Part shown: positions 1 through 7,778 of the stretch, piece after piece
Position numbering within the stretch: the stretch's first letter is position 1
Layout of the letters: every line of letters begins with the position of its first letter
NCBI RefSeq assembly: GCF_003931565.1
Contig: NZ_RRYI01000002.1
Coordinates: 248,001-312,000, forward strand
DNA length: 64,000 bases
Direction of reading: 5' to 3'
Source of the DNA: Caulobacter sp. 602-1
Lineage (GTDB): Bacteria > Pseudomonadota > Alphaproteobacteria > Caulobacterales > Caulobacteraceae
Translations under genes and position numbers: made by a program
Notes under the pieces: generated by a model
What the model was told of the DNA's origin: nothing
The model's database searches: none
What the model saw: only the letters and a program-made list of their open reading frames with translations

Positions 1-324
1 CAGCTCGTCGGCGGCCGCCGGAGCCATGCCGCCCTCGGGCAGGCGCACCAGGATGGCCTGGACCTTGTCGTCCTTCTCGGCGCGCCGCAACGTCTCGATG
101 ATCGACATCACCGAACTCCCGCCGCCGCCGAACGCGGCGAAGGGGTTCTGAGGCGCCTGGTCCGACAGGCCGCCGCGCAGGTCCAACTGCAGCACGGTGT
201 GGGTGGGAACGGGGGCGGGCCGGGCCGCGCCGGCGGCCATCACGATGAGCAGGAAGGGGACGCCGACCACGAACAGCAGAAGACCGACGAAGACGCCGGC
301 GACGGTCAGGAAGAACTGCTTCAT
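1..324 (-). CDS. sppA: Signal peptide peptidase SppA, N-terminal part (cut by window edge)
   Basis: Only the first 108 codons are present; the rest lies beyond base 1. The protein starts MKQFFLTVAGVFVGLLLFVV, a single hydrophobic N-terminal anchor (about residues 5-32). It is followed by a short linker and a stretch containing HTVLQLDLRGGLSDQ and then SVMSIIETLRRAEKDDKVQA. This matches the start of the SppA (S49) fold, where a beta strand is followed by the helix that precedes the serine region. SppA family members degrade cleaved signal peptides in the inner membrane. The catalytic Ser and Lys are not in the window. The ATG is preceded by an AGGA-containing stretch. Confidence 0.8.
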   Translation of the reverse strand, partial: MKQFFLTVAGVFVGLLLFVVGVPFLLIVMAAGAARPAPVPTHTVLQLDLRGGLSDQAPQNPFAAFGGGGSSVMSIIETLRRAEKDDKVQAILVRLPEGGMAPAAADEL

Positions 325-498
325 CGGAGGTCCTGTGAGCGAAACCGGCGACAAGCTAACCGCTGTTCGGGTTGCGACCAAATGAACAGCGCGCAACGCG
401 CCCCGGTTCTGGCGAGTCGCAAGTCAGGCGCCGCTCTCGCGACGCCTAAACTTATGAATTTTGGGCTGTTTTCCCGCCTCTGGTTGGCGGGGAGAAAA

Positions 499-575
499 TG
501 GTCGGAGTGGCAGGATTTGAACCTGCGACCCCTGCGTCCCGAACGCAGTGCTCTACCAGACTGAGCCACACTCCG
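499..575 (-). tRNA. tRNA-Pro (anticodon CGG)
   Basis: A complete 77-nt cloverleaf on the minus strand. Acceptor arms CGGAGTG/CACTCCG are followed by discriminator A and an encoded CCA. The T arm is intact. The anticodon stem CTGCG/CGCAG encloses a loop with CGG at positions 34-36, so it reads CCG proline codons. Confidence 0.95.
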
Positions 576-589
576 ACTTGGAGGCCGGC

Positions 590-618
590 CTTATAGGGGT
601 CGGTTTCGGAGGGCGCAA
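590..618 (-). promoter_or_regulatory. Putative sigma-73 promoter of tRNA-Pro
   Basis: On the minus strand TTGCGC (618-613) and TATAAG (595-590) are separated by 17 nt, 14 nt before the mature tRNA 5' end. The tRNA-Met promoter in this window has a similar arrangement. Confidence 0.6.
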
Positions 619-671
619 GCGCCTTTTTCGAGGTTCGCGCGAGGACCCGAAAAAAGTTCTGAAATGGCCTG

Positions 672-700
672 TTGCATCCGTCCGAGTCGTGAGCTATTTC
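672..700 (+). promoter_or_regulatory. Putative promoter of tRNA-Gln
   Basis: TTGCAT at 672-677 and TATTTC at 695-700 (inside GCTATTTC, close to the Caulobacter GCTANAWC element) are 17 nt apart, about 40 nt before the mature tRNA. Confidence 0.45.
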
Positions 701-740
701 CACCGCCTCGCCGAGCCCCGAGGGGTTTCGCCGTTCCTGC

Positions 741-814
741 TGGGGAATGGTGTAATGGTAACACTGCGGTTTTTGGTACCGTCATTCTAGGTTCGAGTCC
801 TAGTTCCCCAGCCA
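741..814 (+). tRNA. tRNA-Gln (anticodon TTG)
   Basis: A 74-nt cloverleaf with acceptor arms TGGGGAA/TTCCCCA, discriminator G and encoded CCA. The anticodon loop TTTTGGT carries TTG at positions 34-36 and the T loop is TTCGAGT. It reads CAA/CAG glutamine codons. Confidence 0.95.
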
Positions 815-833
815 CTTCCTTCCATCACTAGTC

Positions 834-852
834 GAGCTGATCTTCAGCTCTT
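834..852 (+). terminator. Weak hairpin terminator after tRNA-Gln
   Basis: GAGCTGA (834-840) and TCAGCTC (844-850) form a perfect 7-bp stem with a 3-nt loop, followed by only two T residues. Its position 20 nt after the tRNA suggests termination, but the short U tract makes this tentative. Confidence 0.35.
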
Positions 853-1242
853 GCACGCGTTCCCGCGCCGGATGCGTGCGCCGGTCGCTGTCGCCCGCGT
901 GGCGGTCTCCGCGAGATTTCGCGAGGCCCGCGGCCTGGTCGTCGAGGGGGCGAGGTCGACGGCGGCGTGAATACAATCGATTGGCAAGTCCATTCGCGCA
1001 ATGATCATGTCGGCCCGCCGCTGTTCTCGGGCCGCGAGGGGCAATCGGCGCCGCTTCGAGCGTTGAGCACGCAGCATGTCGCGGTATTGGCCCCGAGGAT
1101 GTCAGAACTCATGCAAGTTGAGTTCGCAGTTGCGAGATAGAGGGCTGCACCCTGGGGTTTAGCTTTCGAATCGATGCCTGATATCGGCGATGTCACCGTT
1201 ATAGTTGGCGAAAATTAGCGCTGCTGAGCCCGCTCAACGACA

Positions 1243-1264
1243 GTGAATTGTTACGGTAATTCAC
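1243..1264. promoter_or_regulatory. Inverted repeat upstream of mucR
   Basis: GTGAATT (1243-1249) and AATTCAC (1258-1264) are exact inverted copies with an 8-nt spacer, about 80 bp before the mucR start codon in an AT-rich stretch. It is a candidate operator; the cognate regulator is unknown. MucR family proteins often autoregulate through AT-rich sites. Confidence 0.4.
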
Positions 1265-1344
1265 GAATTGGCTGACAAATAACCGGCAAACTACTTGTTT
1301 TTCTCAGGCGACCGTGTAATTGCGGACCAAAGGGGAATGGAGTT

Positions 1345-1779
1345 GTGATCGTGGAAGATAAAGCGACCCTAATCGAGCTCACCGCCGAGATCGTGGCCAA
1401 CTATGTGGCCAATAACGTTACGCCGGTTTCCGAACTTCCAGCGTTGATCCGTGCTACGCACGATGCTCTGGCCGGTATTGGCGCGCCGCCGGCGCCCACG
1501 GTCGAGGCCGTGACCAAGGCGACGCCGGCTCAGATCCGCAAGAGCATTACGCCGGAGGCTCTGATCAGCTTCGAAGACGGCAAGCCCTACAAGACTCTGA
1601 AGCGCCACCTCACGACCCACGGCATGACCGTCGCCGAGTATAAGGCCAAGTGGGGTCTGCCGAACGACTACCCGACCACGGCGCCCGCCTATAGCGAGGC
1701 CCGTTCGGCGATGGCCAAGGCTCTTGGTCTGGGCCAGGGCGGCCGCAAGGGCAAGGCCACGCGCTCGCGCAAGGGCTGA
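1345..1779 (+). CDS. MucR/Ros family transcriptional regulator (first copy)
   Basis: A 144-residue protein of the Ros/MucR family, DNA-binding regulators that in alphaproteobacteria control exopolysaccharide, motility, virulence and, in Caulobacter, cell-cycle genes. The N-terminal region (about 5-45, LIELTAEIVANYVANN) is the MucR oligomerisation segment. The C-terminal zinc-finger-like part lies around residues 72-110 and is followed by the family signature AKWGLPNDYPTTAPAYSEAR. The finger reads S-x2-D-x9-H-x3-H, so the usual first zinc ligand Cys is Ser here. The tail is rich in Lys/Arg. The GTG start is chosen because an ATG nine bases upstream is out of frame and hits a stop, and GGAG/AGGGGAA motifs precede the GTG. 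An intrinsic terminator follows. A paralogue lies at 20014-20433. Confidence 0.9.
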   Translation: MIVEDKATLIELTAEIVANYVANNVTPVSELPALIRATHDALAGIGAPPAPTVEAVTKATPAQIRKSITPEALISFEDGKPYKTLKRHLTTHGMTVAEYKAKWGLPNDYPTTAPAYSEARSAMAKALGLGQGGRKGKATRSRKG

Positions 1780-1807
1780 TCGCTCACAGACCTTTGGAAC
1801 GACGAAG

Positions 1808-1831
1808 GGGACGCCGGCGGCGTCCCTTTTT
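1808..1831 (+). terminator. Intrinsic terminator of the first mucR
   Basis: GGGACGCC (1808-1815) pairs with GGCGTCCC (1819-1826) over a 3-nt loop, directly followed by TTTTT. It lies 28 bp after the stop codon and just before the end of the convergent kinase gene. Confidence 0.85.
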
Positions 1832-1852
1832 CGTATCCGCTCTTCAGCAAGC

Positions 1853-3655
1853 TCAGGCCGCCCCGCGTCCTTCGGTCTCGTCGACCTCCGTGATCTCCAG
1901 AGCCCGGGCCAGGGCCTCGACCAGGCGCGGAACTTCGACCGGCTTGGGCACCATGGCGTCCATGCCGGCGTCGGCGTAGAGCGTCCGCTCATGGGTCAGC
2001 ACGCTGGCGGTCACGGCGATGATCGGGGTGCGAGGCCGACCCGTCCTGCGCTCGCCCTCGCGGATGGCCTTGCTGGCCTCGACGCCGTCCATGACCGGCA
2101 TGTGCACGTCCATCAGGATCGCGTCCCAGCGGTCGGTTTCCCACATCGCCACCGCGTCGCGGCCGTCCACGGCGAAGTGGCCGTCGACGCCCAGATGGCT
2201 CAGCAGGGTCAGCAGCACGGCGCGGTTCGTCTGGTTGTCGTCAACGACCAGAATTCGCGGCGCGCCAGCCTTGTCTTCGAGCTCGGGCGTGGCGATGTCG
2301 AGGGTCGGAACGGGAGCGGCCTTGGCCATCGGCAGGACAAGGGTGAAGCAGGCGCCGCCTTCGGCTGGAGCCGAGAAGGCGATCGCGCCGCCCATCAGTT
2401 CGGTCAGGGTCTTGCAGATCGCCAGGCCCAGGCCCGAGCCGCCGGCCTGGCGGGTGCTGGAGCTGTCCAACTGGGCGAACTTGGTGAAGAGACGGTCGCG
2501 CTGGTCCTCGGGGATGCCGACACCGGTGTCGATCACGCGCGCGGTCAGCGTCGTGGCGTCGCCCTCGACAATGACCCGCACCGCGCCGGCCTCGGTGAAT
2601 TTGACGGCGTTGGAGATCAGGTTCGACAGCACCTGGCGCAGGCGCTCGGCGTCGCCCAGGCGCCAGCCGCCAGCGTCAGGCGCGACCTCCAGACTGAACG
2701 CCAGGTCCTTGTCGCGCGCCAGGCCGCCATAGAGCTGGCGCAGCGCGTTGAGCTGGGCGCAGAGGTCGAACGGAGCGGGCTGGATGTCCATCTTGCCAGC
2801 CTCGATCTTGGAGATGTCGAGGATGGCGTTGATCACGCCCAGCAGCGACTGGCCCGAGGCGGTGATGGTCTCCAGGCGTTGGCGCTGGTCGGGCGAGAGG
2901 TCGCCGGCGCCCATGATCTGGGCCATGCCCAGCACGCCGTTCAGCGGGGTGCGGATCTCGTGGCTCATGGTGGCCAGGAATTCGGTCTTGGCGCGATTGG
3001 CGGTCTCGGCGGCCAAGGCCAGCGCCTGGGCTTCGGTCCTCAGGCGGCGGTTCTCGGTCAGCTCGCGCTGCAGCTCGGCGGTCAGGGTCTCGCTGGCCAG
3101 GCGCGCGCGCACTTCGCGGCCGACGACGCCGCGCATCAGGGTCGACATGCCGGCCGCCGCGAAGGCCCCGGCCACGCCGACATAGAGGAACTGATCGACG
3201 CTCTCCGGCGGGACATGGCGGGTCATCCACAGGAGCCCGGTGATCGCGGCGGTCGCGCTGATCATCGCGACACGCCGGCTAGGCGCGGAGGTCGCGAAGA
3301 CCAGGGCCATCAGCACGAAATAGACCAGCTTCTGCGCCTCGAAGTGCAGGGTCTGGTAGGCCACGGTGTTGATCAAGAAGAGGGCGTTCATGCCCAGGGT
3401 CAGCGCCTCAAGCGGCAGGCCCGTGATCCGGCCCCGGCGCAGCAGGACCCAGGCGCACACGGCGTAGAGACCGGCGGCGACGGACAGACCTTCCAGGACG
3501 ACGAGCGCCAGGCCGGTCTCGTAGAAGGGGTGAGAGACGCTGATGAGCGCATAGTAGATCGAGGTCGCGAACAAGTAGCCGCTGACGATCGGCACATAGG
3601 CGCGCATCAGAGCGACCTTTTCCGGTCGCGTTTGCTTGGCTTTCGAAGCGGTCAC
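1853..3655 (-). CDS. Hybrid sensor histidine kinase with C-terminal receiver domain
   Basis: A 600-residue two-component sensor. Residues about 20-175 are hydrophobic and give roughly six membrane helices without a recognisable periplasmic sensor domain. A short coiled coil (about 180-225) leads to HisKA with H-box SHEIRTPLNG (phospho-accepting His232). The HATPase domain follows: N box near 345-350, G1 box DTGVG around 376-380, and GSGLGLA near 407. A receiver domain (about 467-590) has the acidic pair VVDD, phospho-accepting Asp516 in LMDVHMP, and Lys in VPKPVE. The architecture implies a phosphorelay to an unseen histidine phosphotransferase. The ligand cannot be predicted. It is convergent with mucR. 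Confidence 0.9.
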   Translation of the reverse strand: MTASKAKQTRPEKVALMRAYVPIVSGYLFATSIYYALISVSHPFYETGLALVVLEGLSVAAGLYAVCAWVLLRRGRITGLPLEALTLGMNALFLINTVAYQTLHFEAQKLVYFVLMALVFATSAPSRRVAMISATAAITGLLWMTRHVPPESVDQFLYVGVAGAFAAAGMSTLMRGVVGREVRARLASETLTAELQRELTENRRLRTEAQALALAAETANRAKTEFLATMSHEIRTPLNGVLGMAQIMGAGDLSPDQRQRLETITASGQSLLGVINAILDISKIEAGKMDIQPAPFDLCAQLNALRQLYGGLARDKDLAFSLEVAPDAGGWRLGDAERLRQVLSNLISNAVKFTEAGAVRVIVEGDATTLTARVIDTGVGIPEDQRDRLFTKFAQLDSSSTRQAGGSGLGLAICKTLTELMGGAIAFSAPAEGGACFTLVLPMAKAAPVPTLDIATPELEDKAGAPRILVVDDNQTNRAVLLTLLSHLGVDGHFAVDGRDAVAMWETDRWDAILMDVHMPVMDGVEASKAIREGERRTGRPRTPIIAVTASVLTHERTLYADAGMDAMVPKPVEVPRLVEALARALEITEVDETEGRGAA

Positions 3656-3727
3656 AACCTGTCCTCGATCATCCCCAGAGCGGGATCCTAGACGAAGACT
3701 AGTTAAGCCTTGCTTCGAACGTCGGTA

Positions 3728-4282
3728 TTAGACGCCGCTGAGGGCCATGCCAGGGGCGTCCGGCGGGGTCGCGCCGCCGCCGTTCAAAGGGCGCTGCATC
3801 CACACCAGGTCGACCCAGCGGCCGAACTTGTGGCCCATGTCCGGGAAAACACCTTTCTTTTCAAAGCCAAGCGCCGTGTGCAGGCCGATCGACGCGGTGT
3901 TGCCGCTGTCGCCGATCACGGCGCACATTTGCCGCAGACCCAAGGCTTCGCAACGTACGATCAACGCCTCCAGCAGCGCCCGACCGACGCCCTTGCCGAC
4001 CGCCTTGGGCGAAACATAGACGCTGTCCTCGACCGTGTAGCGATAGGCCGCGCGCAGGCGGAACGGGCCGGCGTAGCAATAGCCGACGACCTCGCCGTCC
4101 AGCTCGGCGACCAGATAGGGCAGGCCGCGATCCAGGAAGTTCGCGCGGCGGCGGGTCATCTCGGCCTGGTCCGGCGGACTCTCTTCGAACGTGCCCAGAC
4201 CGTTCAAGACATTCCAGGCGTAGATTTCGGTGATGGCGGGAAGGTCTGCGTCGACGGAAGGGCGGATAACGACGGAGCTCAT
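3728..4282 (-). CDS. GNAT family N-acetyltransferase
   Basis: A 184-residue acetyltransferase of the phosphinothricin/methionine sulfone type. It opens with SSVVIRPSVDADLPAITEIY and has TFEESPPDQAEM in the substrate region. The acetyl-CoA site is VSPKAVGKGVGRALLEALI (about residues 90-108), followed by MCAVIGDSGNTASIGLHTALGFE and a terminal VDLVWMQRPL motif. Members acetylate small amino-acid-like substrates or toxins. Its start codon overlaps the stop of the upstream S9 peptidase by 4 nt (ATGA), so the two are probably translated from one transcript. The frame stays open upstream, but the overlap start gives the normal family length. Confidence 0.85.
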   Translation of the reverse strand: MSSVVIRPSVDADLPAITEIYAWNVLNGLGTFEESPPDQAEMTRRRANFLDRGLPYLVAELDGEVVGYCYAGPFRLRAAYRYTVEDSVYVSPKAVGKGVGRALLEALIVRCEALGLRQMCAVIGDSGNTASIGLHTALGFEKKGVFPDMGHKFGRWVDLVWMQRPLNGGGATPPDAPGMALSGV

Positions 4283-6486
4283 TTCGACCAGCCCTTTTCC
4301 ACCGCCCAGACGGCGAAGGCGTAGTCGAGCGCGATCTCCTTGAGGAAATCGAAGCGTCCCGAGGCCCCGCCATGGCCGGCGTCCATATTGATCTTCAGCA
4401 GAACGGGATTGCTGCTGGTTGTGAAGTCGCGGAGCTTGGCGACCCACTTCTCGGGTTCCCAGTAGGTGACGCGAGGATCCGAGAGACCGCCGGTGGCCAG
4501 TACGGCCGGATAGGGCTTGGCCGAGACGTTGTCGTACGGCGAGTAGCTGGCGATGTAGTCGTAGGCCTCCTTGTCCTCCAGCGGATTGCCCCACTCGGGC
4601 CATTCCGGCGGGGTCAGGGGCAGGGACGTGTCGCTCATGGTGTTGACCACGTCGACGAAGGGCACGGCGGCGATGATCCCGGCGAACAGATCCGGGCGCA
4701 TGTTGGTGATGGCGCCCATCAGCAGGCCGCCGGCCGAGCCGCCATAGGCGACCGTGTTCGAAGGCGCGCCGTAACCGGCCGCGTGCAGGTGCTCGGCGCA
4801 GGCGATGAAGTCGGTGAAGGTGTTCTTCTTCTTGAACTTCTTGCCGTCCAGGAACCAGCCCCAGCCCTTTTCCGAGCCGCCGCGCGGGCAGGCCGTGGCC
4901 CAGATCCAGCCGCGGTCGACCAGGCTGAGGTTCCGGATCGAGAAGCTGGGCTCCATGGCGATGCCGTAGCTGCCGTAGCCGTACAGCAGCAGCGGCGCCG
5001 AGCCGTCCAGCGGGGTTCCCTTCTTCATCAGGATGAACACCGGCACGTCGGTCCCGTCGCTGGCCTTGGCGTTCAGGCGGCGGGTCTCGTACTGGACCGG
5101 GTCGTGGCCTGACGGGATCTCCTGGGTCTTGCGCAGGGTGCGCTGGCGCGAAGCCATGTCGTAGTCGAACCACTGCCGGGGCGTGGTCATCGAGTTGTAG
5201 ATGAAGCGCAGGTTGTCGGTGTCGTACTCGTAGCCCCCCTCGAGGCTGAGCGCGTAGGCCGCCTCATCGAAGCCGATGGTGTGCTCGTCGCCGTTCACGG
5301 CGGTGACCACGACCTGGTTCAGGGCGTCCACCTTCTCCAGCCGCACGAACCAGGCCTTGAAGGCCATGGTCCCGGAGATCAGGCGGCCCGGCTTGTGGGC
5401 GATCCAGTCTTTCCAGTTCGCCTTGCCGGTGGCGGTCTCGGGGCAGGTAACCAGCTTCCAGTCGACGGCGCCGTCGGCGTTGGTGCGGATCACCCAGTGG
5501 TCGTTCCAGTGCTCGACCTCGTAGCGGACGCCCACCTCGCGCGGGTGGAAGACGACCGGCGTCGCGGTCGGCGTGGCGGCCGGGATCAGCAGGTTCTCGC
5601 TGGTTTCCTGGTTGCCGCACGAGATGACGACGTACTTCTCGGAGCTGGTGACGCCGACGCCAATGAAGAAACCCTCGTCGGGCTCGTCATAGATCAGCAC
5701 GTCGTCCTGAGCCGTCCCCTTGGCCGGGCGACGATAAATCTTGGCCGGGCGGCCGTTGTCGTCGCGGAACGTCCAGTACAGCCACTGGCTGTCGGGCGAG
5801 AAACAGAAGTCGCCGGTGGAGCTCTCGACCGGACTTTCCAGGACCTTGCCGGTCGCCAGCTCCTTGACATGGACGCGGTAGACTTCCGAACCCTGCTCGT
5901 CGACGGCGAAGGCGTAGAGCTTGTGGTCCGGCGAATGGCTGGCCGCGCCGACCTGATAGAAGGCCTTGCTCTTCGACTCTGTCTCCTCGTCGAGCAGGAT
6001 CTCCTCGGCGCCGCCGCCGATTGGCTTGCGAGCGTGGATCGGGTGCTGAGCGCCCTTCTCGAAGCGGGTGTAGTACTCGAAGGGACCGTCCTTGGCGGGG
6101 ACGCTGGCGTCGTCCTCCTTGATGCGCCCCTTCATCTCCTCGAACATTGTCGCCTGCAGCGCTTCGGTCGAGGCGAGCATGGCCTTGGTGTAGGCGTTCT
6201 CCTCGGTCAGGTGCGCCTTGACGTCGGCCTTGATCAGGGCCGGGTCGCGCAGAACCTTCTGCCAGTTGTCGTCCTTCATCCAGGCATAGTCGTCGACGCG
6301 GGTGCGCCCCAGTTGCTCGATCGTCTTGGGGATCTTGCGCGCGACCGGGGGAACGGGGCGGGCTGCGTCTGAGGACATGGCGGATCCGAAAGCTATTTCA
6401 GGGAGGACTATGGGGGATGACGTAAGCGTCGCAGCCGCGCTCGTCATCATCTGTCGCCGGTTCATGGCCAGAATTTTCCCCAACAT
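4279..6486 (-). CDS. Prolyl oligopeptidase family protein (oligopeptidase B-like, S9A)
   Basis: A 735-residue serine peptidase with an N-terminal seven-bladed propeller and a C-terminal alpha/beta hydrolase. The nucleophile is Ser584 in GGSAGGLLMG; Asp (GLSDPRV) and His (DAGHGGASGRFD) complete the triad. Oligopeptidase B enzymes cut short peptides after basic residues. Length and overall pattern (PGHDPVQYETRRLNAKASDG, GYGSYGIAMEPSF) fit PtrB. The N terminus MNRRQMMTSAAATLTSSPIV resembles a Tat signal, so export is possible. Starts at residue 8 or further in, at MSSDAARP, would change that. It is co-transcribed with the downstream acetyltransferase. Confidence 0.88.
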   Translation of the reverse strand: MLGKILAMNRRQMMTSAAATLTSSPIVLPEIAFGSAMSSDAARPVPPVARKIPKTIEQLGRTRVDDYAWMKDDNWQKVLRDPALIKADVKAHLTEENAYTKAMLASTEALQATMFEEMKGRIKEDDASVPAKDGPFEYYTRFEKGAQHPIHARKPIGGGAEEILLDEETESKSKAFYQVGAASHSPDHKLYAFAVDEQGSEVYRVHVKELATGKVLESPVESSTGDFCFSPDSQWLYWTFRDDNGRPAKIYRRPAKGTAQDDVLIYDEPDEGFFIGVGVTSSEKYVVISCGNQETSENLLIPAATPTATPVVFHPREVGVRYEVEHWNDHWVIRTNADGAVDWKLVTCPETATGKANWKDWIAHKPGRLISGTMAFKAWFVRLEKVDALNQVVVTAVNGDEHTIGFDEAAYALSLEGGYEYDTDNLRFIYNSMTTPRQWFDYDMASRQRTLRKTQEIPSGHDPVQYETRRLNAKASDGTDVPVFILMKKGTPLDGSAPLLLYGYGSYGIAMEPSFSIRNLSLVDRGWIWATACPRGGSEKGWGWFLDGKKFKKKNTFTDFIACAEHLHAAGYGAPSNTVAYGGSAGGLLMGAITNMRPDLFAGIIAAVPFVDVVNTMSDTSLPLTPPEWPEWGNPLEDKEAYDYIASYSPYDNVSAKPYPAVLATGGLSDPRVTYWEPEKWVAKLRDFTTSSNPVLLKINMDAGHGGASGRFDFLKEIALDYAFAVWAVEKGWSK

Positions 6487-6597
6487 GCTCTAACGCGCGA
6501 CTGCGGCAGAACGACAACTTGCGGCGCGAGAATCCTGTGGTCAAACTCACTCGGTAGTCGGGCGAGTAGTCGAGTTAAGCGTAACCAAGGGGGCGAT

Positions 6598-7446
6598 ATG
6601 GCCTGGGATCTGTCGGTCGACCTGATCAAGGCGACGGTCCAGATTGAACAGCCGCTGGGTGACGGCACGCGGACGGTCGGCACCGGCTTTCTGATCTCCG
6701 ACCCGACCCCTGACGGCAAGCCGCGAACCATCCTGGTCACCGCCGCCCACGTGTTCGACAAGATGCCCTCGGTGTCGGCCAAGGTCGGCTACCGCATCGA
6801 AGGCGGCGACGGCGTGTGGCGCTTCGATCCCGAGACCCTGAAGATCCGCGACGGCGACCATCCGCTGTGGGTCAAGCACCCGACCCGCGACGTCGCGGTC
6901 ATGGTGGTCGAGGCGCCGCCCGAGTTCGTCAAGGCCGCCATCCCGATCAACTACCTGGCCCAGGACGACACCTTCAACAAATACGCCCTCGGCCCTGGCG
7001 ACGAGATGATGGCCCTGGGCTTCCCGCGCGGTCTCTCCGCGAACCCGGCCGGCTTCCCGATCCTGCGTTCGGGCCGCGTGGCCAGCTATCCTCTGGCGCC
7101 GGCGACCAATTTTCCGACCTTCCTGATGGACTTTTCGGTGTTCCCCGGCAATTCGGGCGGACCGGTGTTCATGGCCGAGGGCGCGCGCCGACGGCCGGGC
7201 GCCAGCGAAAGCCAGGAGGTCCAGTTCGTGGCCGGCCTCCTGACCCAGCAGGTCGAGCTTTCGGGCGAGCGTCTGGAGATCGGCATCGTCACCCACGCCA
7301 AGTTCATCCGGGAGACCCTGGCCCTGCTGGACAAGGTTCCCGGCTCGCCGGTGACCCAGGCGCGGCTATCGAAACCCGAGACGCCCATCCCGGGCGCGAT
7401 CCCGGCGGTGGCGGTCTCGGCCAACGCGATGGGCGCTTCGCACTAG
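6598..7446 (+). CDS. Trypsin-like serine protease (S1 fold)
   Basis: A 282-residue protein with the chymotrypsin-fold triad: His51 in VTAAHVFD, Asp98 in TRDVAVMVV, Ser186 in FPGNSGGPVF. There is no signal peptide: the N terminus MAWDLSVDLIKATVQIEQPL begins directly with the first beta strand. There is no PDZ domain as in DegP/HtrA. It is therefore probably cytosolic, or exported by an unrecognised route. The substrate is unknown. It starts an independent + strand unit divergent from the oligopeptidase, with GGGGCG just before the ATG. Confidence 0.82.
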   Translation: MAWDLSVDLIKATVQIEQPLGDGTRTVGTGFLISDPTPDGKPRTILVTAAHVFDKMPSVSAKVGYRIEGGDGVWRFDPETLKIRDGDHPLWVKHPTRDVAVMVVEAPPEFVKAAIPINYLAQDDTFNKYALGPGDEMMALGFPRGLSANPAGFPILRSGRVASYPLAPATNFPTFLMDFSVFPGNSGGPVFMAEGARRRPGASESQEVQFVAGLLTQQVELSGERLEIGIVTHAKFIRETLALLDKVPGSPVTQARLSKPETPIPGAIPAVAVSANAMGASH

Positions 7447-7455
7447 GCTTTAAGG

Positions 7456-7481
7456 GGAACTAGACCCGCGCCCGACCCGTT
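7456..7481 (+). promoter_or_regulatory. EcfG (SigT)-type general stress promoter of csbD
   Basis: GGAAC (7456-7460), 17 nt, then CGTT (7478-7481) exactly fits the alphaproteobacterial EcfG promoter pattern GGAAC-N16/17-CGTT. It lies 40 nt before the start of a CsbD stress gene, a typical EcfG regulon member. Confidence 0.75.
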
Positions 7482-7520
7482 TCTTCTGCAACGCAACACC
7501 AGCAACCGCAGGAGTAAGCC

Positions 7521-7703
7521 ATGAGCACCAATCGTGTCGAAGGCGCTATCGACAAGGGCGTGGGCGCCGCCAAGGAAGCCGTCGGCAAGGCCACGGACAA
7601 CGAACGCCTCGAAGCCGAGGGCGCGGCCCAGAAGGTCAAGGGCGACATCCAGAACAAGGTGGGCAAGGTTCAGGACAAGGTCGGCGACGCCATCAAGAAA
7701 TGA
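7521..7703 (+). CDS. CsbD family stress protein
   Basis: A 60-residue hydrophilic protein made of the CsbD repeat pattern: VEGAIDKGVGAAKEAVGKAT, then a second glycine-spaced amphipathic half ending GKVQDKVGDAIKK. CsbD proteins are small, highly induced general stress proteins of unknown mechanism. AGGAG precedes the ATG at good spacing, an EcfG-type promoter lies just upstream and a hairpin follows. Confidence 0.92.
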   Translation: MSTNRVEGAIDKGVGAAKEAVGKATDNERLEAEGAAQKVKGDIQNKVGKVQDKVGDAIKK

Positions 7704-7727
7704 ACACCCGCCTATGACTGACCGAAG

Positions 7728-7756
7728 CGGCCGCCGGAGCGATCCGGCGGCCGTTT
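7728..7756 (+). terminator. Terminator hairpin between csbD and osmC-like gene
   Basis: CGGCCGCCGGA (7728-7738) and TCCGGCGGCCG (7743-7753) form a perfect 11-bp stem with a GCGA tetraloop, followed by TTT. It lies between two convergent genes and could serve both. Confidence 0.65.
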
Positions 7757-7778
7757 CGCGTTTGGGTCGAGCCGTCCG

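Larger units (their letters stand above)
815..1344. other. 530-bp region without a supported gene
   Basis: I see no convincing gene here: short open frames have no family resemblance and no ribosome binding site. It holds a small perfect hairpin just after tRNA-Gln (834-850) and an inverted repeat (1243-1264) in the presumed promoter region of the downstream mucR gene. The last 150 bp are noticeably more AT-rich than the surroundings. Confidence 0.6.

Noticed and set aside
473..491. Hairpin CCCGCC/GGCGGG downstream of tRNA-Pro
   Set aside because: On the tRNA strand it is followed by AAAA rather than a U tract, so I do not call it a terminator.
844..1077. A 77-residue minus-strand open frame in the gap after tRNA-Gln
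   Set aside because: It has Arg/Ala/Thr-rich composition without domain pattern, no ribosome binding site, and overlaps a hairpin region.
1724..3691. A 655-residue open frame antisense to the hybrid kinase
   Set aside because: High third-position GC keeps several frames open; it has repeated low-complexity His/Arg/Gly composition, while the minus-strand frame carries all kinase motifs.
3728..5173. Upstream in-frame extension of the acetyltransferase to 481 residues
   Set aside because: The first about 300 residues are an out-of-frame reading of the oligopeptidase; the acetyltransferase starts at the ATGA overlap.
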